Assembly (NCBI GenBank): GCA_023430285.1
Contig: JAEZAV010000176.1
Location: forward strand, 1-10,164
Direction: 5' to 3'
DNA: 10,164 bases
From: Methanobacteriota archaeon
GTDB taxonomy: Archaea; Methanobacteriota; Methanobacteria; Methanobacteriales; Methanobacteriaceae
This document shows, one piece after another, positions 7,225 to 10,164 of this stretch. The notes below the pieces were generated by a model. That model ran no database searches, had not been told where the DNA came from, and saw only the letters and a list, made by a program, of their open reading frames with translations. Position 1 is the stretch's first letter. Every line of letters starts with the position of its first letter. Both the position numbers and the translations under genes were made by a program.

Positions 7225-7240
7225 TAAACTGTTCAGTTTA
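7225..7240. promoter_or_regulatory. 16-bp palindrome upstream of the aminotransferase
   Basis: TAAACTG (7225-7231), TT, CAGTTTA (7234-7240): perfect 7-bp arms with a 2-bp centre. It lies about 95 bp upstream of the aminotransferase start codon in otherwise featureless AT-rich DNA. The symmetry suits a dimeric helix-turn-helix regulator, but no such regulator is encoded nearby. Confidence 0.4.
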
Positions 7241-7448
7241 CATAATAGTTTTTAAAATATCTATTAAAATAATAATCTATTTTTACCTAATTTAAAATTA
7301 TCGTATTTAATAAAATCAGCCCTAATATGAATGGCAAATCAAAATCAACTTCATAATTCACCAAAAAAATGTAATAACAATTATCCAACACTAAAATTTA
7401 ACCATAGGCTAGAATCTTAGAATAAAAAATATTTTCAGTAAACAAATT

Positions 7449-7491
7449 AACAATGTAAAATTGTTGATATGGATCTCGAGTTTCAAGATCC
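7449..7491 (-). terminator. two tandem hairpins downstream of the stalk-protein gene
   Basis: Two dyads lie 26 to 69 bp beyond the stop codon of the Asn/Ser/Thr-rich protein. GGATCT (7471-7476) pairs with AGATCC (7486-7491), and AACAAT (7449-7454) pairs with ATTGTT (7460-7465). On the minus strand the GC-richer stem comes first and is followed by AT-rich sequence. They may end or stabilise that mRNA. Long T-runs, the usual archaeal signal, are lacking. Confidence 0.3.
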
Positions 7492-7517
7492 GAATCCCTA
7501 AAATTTATGAAACAAGA

Positions 7518-7880
7518 TCAAGTAGTATTCTTCCCAGTATGGCTGCTGCCCACATTATTATTTGTTTGTTTTGATGTGGATTTGTTAGTAGTTTTAGATG
7601 CAGTGCTTCCGCTGTTGTTCTGATTAGACTCTCCAGACTTATTGGAAACAATGGTTGAATGCTTAACTACGGGACTGGTGTAGTTCGTTGTATTGTTGGT
7701 TGTGTTGGTTGTGTTCACTGCTACCGTAGCTACATTCGGAGCCTGTAACAGCGGAAACATCATGTATCCCCCAGCAATTCCCAGCACTGCAAACACAGCA
7801 ACCACCCCCACAAAATATTTCGTGTTGAGTTGAGATGGTTCTGTTTTCGATTTTGTTTCGCTTGGCATTTTTGTTAACAT
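7518..7880 (-). CDS. small membrane-anchored Asn/Ser/Thr-rich surface protein, hypothetical
   Basis: A 120-residue protein of no family I recognise. Residues 1-20 are polar with three Lys. A hydrophobic segment at 22-46 (YFVGVVAVFAVLGIAGGYMM and on) looks like a single membrane anchor, N terminus inside. The rest (about 50-120) is almost only N, T, S, K, G and V, without Cys or aromatic residues except one Tyr, so it is probably disordered outside the cell. It carries nine N-x-S/T sequons: N56, N59, N62, N63, N66, N80, N88, N99 and N118, as if heavily N-glycosylated by AglB. ATG 7880 follows GGTGA (7887-7891) with a six-nt spacer, which supports this start and frame. It lies 183 bp after radB and probably has its own promoter. 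Confidence 0.75.
   Translation of the reverse strand: MLTKMPSETKSKTEPSQLNTKYFVGVVAVFAVLGIAGGYMMFPLLQAPNVATVAVNTTNTTNNTTNYTSPVVKHSTIVSNKSGESNQNNSGSTASKTTNKSTSKQTNNNVGSSHTGKNTT
7698..7715. repeat. 9-bp tandem duplication in the sequon-rich coding region
   Basis: GGTTGTGTT occurs twice in direct succession. On the coding (minus) strand this yields the repeated Asn-Thr-Thr units around residues 56-61. It shows the sequon cluster can grow by slippage. Confidence 0.6.
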
Positions 7881-7924
7881 TTCTTTTCACCGACTAAAAA
7901 ATCCAGTGAATATTAAATGAATAT
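7881..7924 (-). promoter_or_regulatory. promoter region of the stalk-protein gene
   Basis: The minus strand has TTTAATATTC (7908-7917) as a possible TATA box and GGTGA (7887-7891) as ribosome site. TGAATAT is directly repeated at 7907-7913 and 7918-7924 on the plus strand. The spacing is tight, since the predicted start would fall close to the ribosome site, so the box choice is uncertain. Confidence 0.3.
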
Positions 7925-8035
7925 CAAAATTGACTAACATCGTGAAACACCCTATTACAATTTAGAACAGCATTCCAAATATATTTTATGATCAAAAAAG
8001 TACATGAAAAAGGAGTAAATCTGGTAAAAATCTAA

Positions 8036-8052
8036 ACAAATAAAAAGAAATT
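8036..8052 (-). terminator. T-rich terminator of radB
   Basis: About 12 nt after the radB stop codon the minus strand reads TAATTTCTTTTTATTTG. This oligo-T signal suggests radB ends here and that the downstream small gene is transcribed separately. Confidence 0.45.
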
Positions 8053-8063
8053 AATGAACGAAA

Positions 8064-8762
8064 TCATTCTATGCCACTATCTACAATCCGGAATCTAGTT
8101 CTTAAACCTTCAGGCCGACTTCTATGTCTTTTTAAAGTGGCAGATCTTTCTCCTAGGCCATTGGATCGTGCTAGTTCAACAACGACTTTACTCCAATACT
8201 TGAGTATAGTTCCTCCAACAGGTTCAATAATTCCATCACCATCAAAAACTGAATAAACATGGTTGGTAATGAGGACTGCAACATCATACTTCCGGGCTAT
8301 CCTTGACAAAAGTGCCATCTGTTGACCCAATTCCCTGTTGATCTGAGTAGAATCTCCCTCTTTTAATCTGTACAATGCAACTGCAGAATCTAATATGATA
8401 AGTTCTACACATTCTTTTTTGGAGTCCAATAAATTTTCAATTTTTTTTATAACATCTATCTGTTCCTTAAATGTTGTTGGTTCGAAAATGATGATATTTT
8501 CTGCAAAACTCGTGAATTCACTATTTGCTATCTGCTTAACCCTCTCAATGGAAAGTCCACCTTCAGTATCTATGAATATTGCTTTATCACCATTTTGAGC
8601 ACAACTAACAAGTAGCTGAAGTGCTATGTTGGTTTTTCCAGATCCTGGAGGTCCATAAAATTGGGTCAAACATCCCTTTTCAATCCCACCACCCATCAAA
8701 TTGTCTAAAGGAGAATCTGTGGGTATTTTTTTAGTTTCCTCTAGTTCAGATAAAATTTTCAT
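8064..8762 (-). CDS. radB: DNA repair and recombination protein RadB
   Basis: A 232-residue RecA-fold ATPase, the short archaeal RadA paralogue that lacks the N-terminal helix-hairpin-helix domain and assists homologous recombination. Residues about 13-30 hold the lead-in SPLDNLMGGGIEKG. Walker A is GPPGSGKT at 37-44, IDTEGG lies at 64-69, and Walker B is LIILD at 121-125. The loop region with ITNHVY at 165-170 and EPVGGT at 180-185 is as in RadA/RadB, and the basic KRHRSRPEG at 211-219 follows. Length is typical for RadB. The frame is open to a TTG at 8786, but the ATG at 8762 has GGAG (8769-8772) six nt upstream and gives the normal RadB N terminus. It lies 171 bp downstream of the threonylcarbamoyl-AMP synthase gene on the same strand. 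Confidence 0.93.
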   Translation of the reverse strand: MKILSELEETKKIPTDSPLDNLMGGGIEKGCLTQFYGPPGSGKTNIALQLLVSCAQNGDKAIFIDTEGGLSIERVKQIANSEFTSFAENIIIFEPTTFKEQIDVIKKIENLLDSKKECVELIILDSAVALYRLKEGDSTQINRELGQQMALLSRIARKYDVAVLITNHVYSVFDGDGIIEPVGGTILKYWSKVVVELARSNGLGERSATLKRHRSRPEGLRTRFRIVDSGIE

Positions 8763-8793
8763 AGTTGTCTCCAAGGTCAATTTCAATAAATTT

Positions 8794-8808
8794 TTAGGAA
8801 AATCCTAA
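8794..8808. promoter_or_regulatory. inverted repeat in the radB promoter
   Basis: TTAGGA (8794-8799), AAA, TCCTAA (8803-8808): 6-bp arms, 32 bp before the radB ATG. If the radB TATA box is CTAAATAATTC on the minus strand (8820-8830), transcription would begin near 8800, inside the dyad, as for an operator. The role is inferred. Confidence 0.35.
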
Positions 8809-8863
8809 TTCCTACTTTGAATTATTTAGTTTAAAAAACTTTAGAAAATGGTCATTTAAATGA

Positions 8864-8908
8864 ATTCCATGATCTACTATGCAATGCATCAACTAATTCA
8901 AATGGAAT
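8864..8908. other. nested dyads downstream of the threonylcarbamoyl-AMP synthase gene
   Basis: ATTCCAT (8864-8870) pairs with ATGGAAT (8902-8908). Inside this 31-nt loop is a second dyad, ATGCA (8879-8883) and TGCAT (8885-8889). The structure lies 26-70 bp after the stop codon of the minus-strand gene and could be a 3' hairpin of its mRNA. Nearby CATTTAAATG (8853-8862) is also a perfect palindrome. Confidence 0.3.
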
Positions 8909-8933
8909 CCTTTGTTATTTGTAAGGGGATAAA

Positions 8934-9548
8934 TCAGAGCAAATTCATCAGTGTTTCGTAACCTGCTCCCTTTCTTAGGATGACAGGCACATCATCAGTC
9001 ATATCCACCACAGTGGAATGGAGACCGTATTTACAAATGCCTGCATCGAGTACCAGATCAACAGAATCACCGAGCTGTTCAACCACTTCCTTGGGAGATT
9101 CTGGAACATTCAACCCCGAGATATTTGCGCTGGTACTGGTAATAGGGAATTCAGATGCCAAGTCACGAGATAATTTGTTGTCAGGAATTCTTATGCCTAT
9201 CTTATCGGTTCCCGCTGTTAACAAAGGAGATATTTGTTCTTTTTTCCTCATTATCACTGTGAACGGTCCTGGAAAAAGTTGTTCAACTAGGATTTCAGTT
9301 TTGTCATCCATGAATGCAACATCATTAATTGCTTCAATCTCAGCTAAACATAGGGATAATGCTTTAGTTTTTAAACGTTTTTTAGAATCAAAAACCTTGG
9401 AAACTGCAGATTCATCATACACATTTGCAGCTATTCCATAAACCGTATCAGTTGGATACACTACTATTTTACCCATTTTTAAGTATTCCTTTGCCTGTTT
9501 TATTGTATCAGGATCTGGATTTTTGCTGTTAATTTTCAAAATTTTCAT
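8934..9548 (-). CDS. L-threonylcarbamoyladenylate synthase (Sua5/YrdC/TsaC family)
   Basis: A 204-residue cytoplasmic enzyme that makes threonylcarbamoyl-AMP from threonine, bicarbonate and ATP, the first step of the t6A37 modification of ANN-decoding tRNAs. The next step is done by the KEOPS complex, not encoded here. Motifs: YPTDTVYG 31-38, KKR 56-58, FPGPFT 92-97, IGIRIP 117-122, TSTSANISG 137-145, STVVD 178-182 and LRKGA 191-195. It is the single-domain YrdC/TsaC form, without the C-terminal Sua5 domain. The frame runs upstream to a TTG at 9605, but that extension covers the TATA element at 9585-9593. The ATG at 9548 gives the normal N terminus, with a weak GGGAAG (9557-9562) eight nt upstream. 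Confidence 0.92.
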   Translation of the reverse strand: MKILKINSKNPDPDTIKQAKEYLKMGKIVVYPTDTVYGIAANVYDESAVSKVFDSKKRLKTKALSLCLAEIEAINDVAFMDDKTEILVEQLFPGPFTVIMRKKEQISPLLTAGTDKIGIRIPDNKLSRDLASEFPITSTSANISGLNVPESPKEVVEQLGDSVDLVLDAGICKYGLHSTVVDMTDDVPVILRKGAGYETLMNLL

Positions 9549-9584
9549 GACACTTACTTCCCAGAACAAGTCAGTTCCTTCAAA

Positions 9585-9593
9585 GTATATATC
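9585..9593. promoter_or_regulatory. shared symmetric TATA element between two divergent genes
   Basis: GTATATATC, centred at 9589, is the only good box A in the 68-bp gap. On the plus strand (TCAAAGTATATAT, with a fair TFB site) it predicts a start near 9614, three nt before the ATG at 9617, so a nearly leaderless mRNA. On the minus strand it predicts a start near 9564, giving a leader of about 17 nt before ATG 9548. Confidence 0.55.
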
Positions 9594-9616
9594 CCTTGAA
9601 TTCAATAAGTAGTTTT

Positions 9617-10164
9617 ATGCTGAACAGACTCAGACCACAGGTTAAAGTTATTCTAGATCCAGTTGCCAAGAAAATACGAATCAATCCAAATATTCTAACA
9701 ATTATTGGGCTACTGGTAAGTTTAATAAGTGCATACATGTTTGCAACAGGAAACTTGTTGATGGGAGGATTGTTGATAGCTCTTAGTGGATTTGTTGACA
9801 TGCTGGACGGAGCAGTAGCAAGAAATAACTATCAAACCACAAAATTTGGTGGTTTACTTGACTCAACTGCAGATAGATTTGCCGATGCATTCATACTAAT
9901 AGGTATCATATACGGAGGATATGTTAACTGGATTTACGGAATCCTAGCTTTACATGCATCCTTAACTGTGAGCTATGTGAGGGCAAGAGCAGAATCAGAA
10001 GGCATAAAATGCAACGTTGGAATTGCTGAACGGGCAGAACGTCTAGTTATTATAATGATAGGTGCGTTCCTTAGCTACTTCACAAACATACAAATCCTCA
10101 ACATGAACTTGCTTGGTATCGCTGTAGTTGTTATAATGATCCTTGGTTATGTAACTGTGATTCA
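9617..10164 (+). CDS. CDP-alcohol phosphatidyltransferase, probable archaetidylinositol phosphate synthase (3' end outside the window)
   Basis: The first 182 codons of an integral membrane enzyme; the frame is open to the window end, so the C terminus is missing. The catalytic CDP-alcohol signature is complete: D61, D64-G65, A68-R69, G78, D82 and D86, the aspartates binding two metal ions. Hydrophobic helices lie at about 25-43, 46-62, 89-109, 110-121, 142-157 and 165-182. The stretch YVRARAESEG at 120-129 followed by GIAERAERLV at 135-144 is the pattern of inositol-phosphate-using members. It probably joins CDP-archaeol and L-myo-inositol 1-phosphate, as the characterised Methanothermobacter enzyme does. 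ATG 9617 has no Shine-Dalgarno site and lies 28 bp from the TATA centre, so the mRNA may be leaderless. It is divergent from the Sua5/YrdC gene. Confidence 0.88.
   Translation, partial: MLNRLRPQVKVILDPVAKKIRINPNILTIIGLLVSLISAYMFATGNLLMGGLLIALSGFVDMLDGAVARNNYQTTKFGGLLDSTADRFADAFILIGIIYGGYVNWIYGILALHASLTVSYVRARAESEGIKCNVGIAERAERLVIIMIGAFLSYFTNIQILNMNLLGIAVVVIMILGYVTVI

Larger units (their letters stand above)
7131..7517. other. AT-rich intergenic region without a gene
   Basis: This 387-bp gap separates two minus-strand genes. Apart from the promoter-side dyad (7225-7240), a possible TATA (CATATAGATATC on the minus strand, about 7171-7182) and the paired dyads at 7449-7491, I see only A/T-rich sequence. 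No reading frame longer than about a dozen codons lies wholly inside the gap. No RNA gene is recognisable. Confidence 0.6.

Noticed and set aside
7508..7624. Plus-strand frame of 38 codons opposite the stalk-protein gene
   Set aside because: It is the hydrophobic antisense shadow of Asn/Thr codons; the minus frame has the ribosome site and a coherent anchor-plus-stalk architecture.
7663..7890. Alternative 75-residue minus frame starting at GTG 7890 over the stalk-protein gene
   Set aside because: Its start lies in the ribosome site of ATG 7880, and the product lacks a plausible topology.
8763..8786. Eight-residue extension of RadB to a TTG at 8786
   Set aside because: GGAG lies six nt before ATG 8762, and RadB proteins normally start there.
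8794..8812. NrpR-type nitrogen operator (GGAA-N6-TTCC) upstream of radB
   Set aside because: The GGAA and TTCC halves on the minus strand are eight, not six, bases apart, and radB is not a nitrogen gene.
8812..8889. 25-codon minus-strand frame upstream of radB
   Set aside because: No ribosome site; it runs through dyads and the presumed radB promoter. Composition alone is not persuasive.
8869..8961. 30-codon plus-strand frame in the gap after the Sua5/YrdC gene
   Set aside because: No ribosome site or promoter, overlaps the 3' end of a solid gene, and is short enough to be chance.
9549..9605. N-terminal extension of the Sua5/YrdC protein to a TTG start at 9605
   Set aside because: The extension contains the TATA element, has no ribosome site, and adds residues not typical of the family; ATG 9548 fits better.
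1..10164. CRISPR arrays, tRNA genes, insertion sequences or defence islands
   Set aside because: No regular spaced repeats, cloverleaf-like sequences, terminal inverted repeats or transposase motifs were found; all long genes belong to housekeeping families.

Overview
The window looks like chromosome from a methanogenic archaeon of the order Methanobacteriales, close to Methanobacterium. Evidence: an HMf-type archaeal histone, the archaeal/eukaryotic ribosome recycling ATPase ABCE1, RadB, and a CDP-alcohol transferase of the archaetidylinositol-phosphate synthase type. Composition is AT-rich, the gaps carry archaeal TATA boxes and oligo-T terminators, and Shine-Dalgarno sites of the GGAGGTGATC family sit before several genes. 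There are no tRNA or rRNA genes, CRISPR repeats, transposases or phage genes. This is a conserved housekeeping segment, not a genomic island.

Layout. Left part, minus strand: a PEBP (YbhB/YbcL) family protein (1151-1606), then a KH-domain/PP-loop ATPase (1-1092). After a 341-bp divergent gap come three plus-strand genes, each with its own signals: histone (1948-2157), ABCE1 (2373-4148) and a UbiB/ABC1-type kinase (4271-5920). The kinase converges on a minus-strand PLP aminotransferase (5958-7130) across a 37-bp A/T-rich double terminator. Right part, minus strand, in transcription order: threonylcarbamoyl-AMP synthase (8934-9548), RadB (8064-8762), and a small membrane-anchored Asn/Ser/Thr-rich protein (7518-7880). 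At the right edge, divergent from the threonylcarbamoyl-AMP synthase, is a truncated archaetidylinositol-phosphate synthase candidate (9617 to the window end).

The genes serve core processes rather than one pathway: chromatin (histone), recombination (RadB), ribosome recycling (ABCE1), tRNA t6A formation (Sua5/YrdC), probable RNA modification (KH/PP-loop protein), lipid synthesis (CDP-alcohol transferase) and amino-acid metabolism (aminotransferase). Their proximity is typical of methanogen gene order and need not mean a shared operon.

Four points deserve a second look: the KH/PP-loop protein, whose only three cysteines are spaced as in Fe-S tRNA thiolases; an unlisted 48-codon reading frame antisense to the gap between histone and ABCE1; a stalk-like protein with nine N-glycosylation sequons; and one symmetric TATA element apparently driving two divergent genes. 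Several dyads sit on promoters (histone, radB, aminotransferase). I did not find a convincing wholly new multi-gene system.
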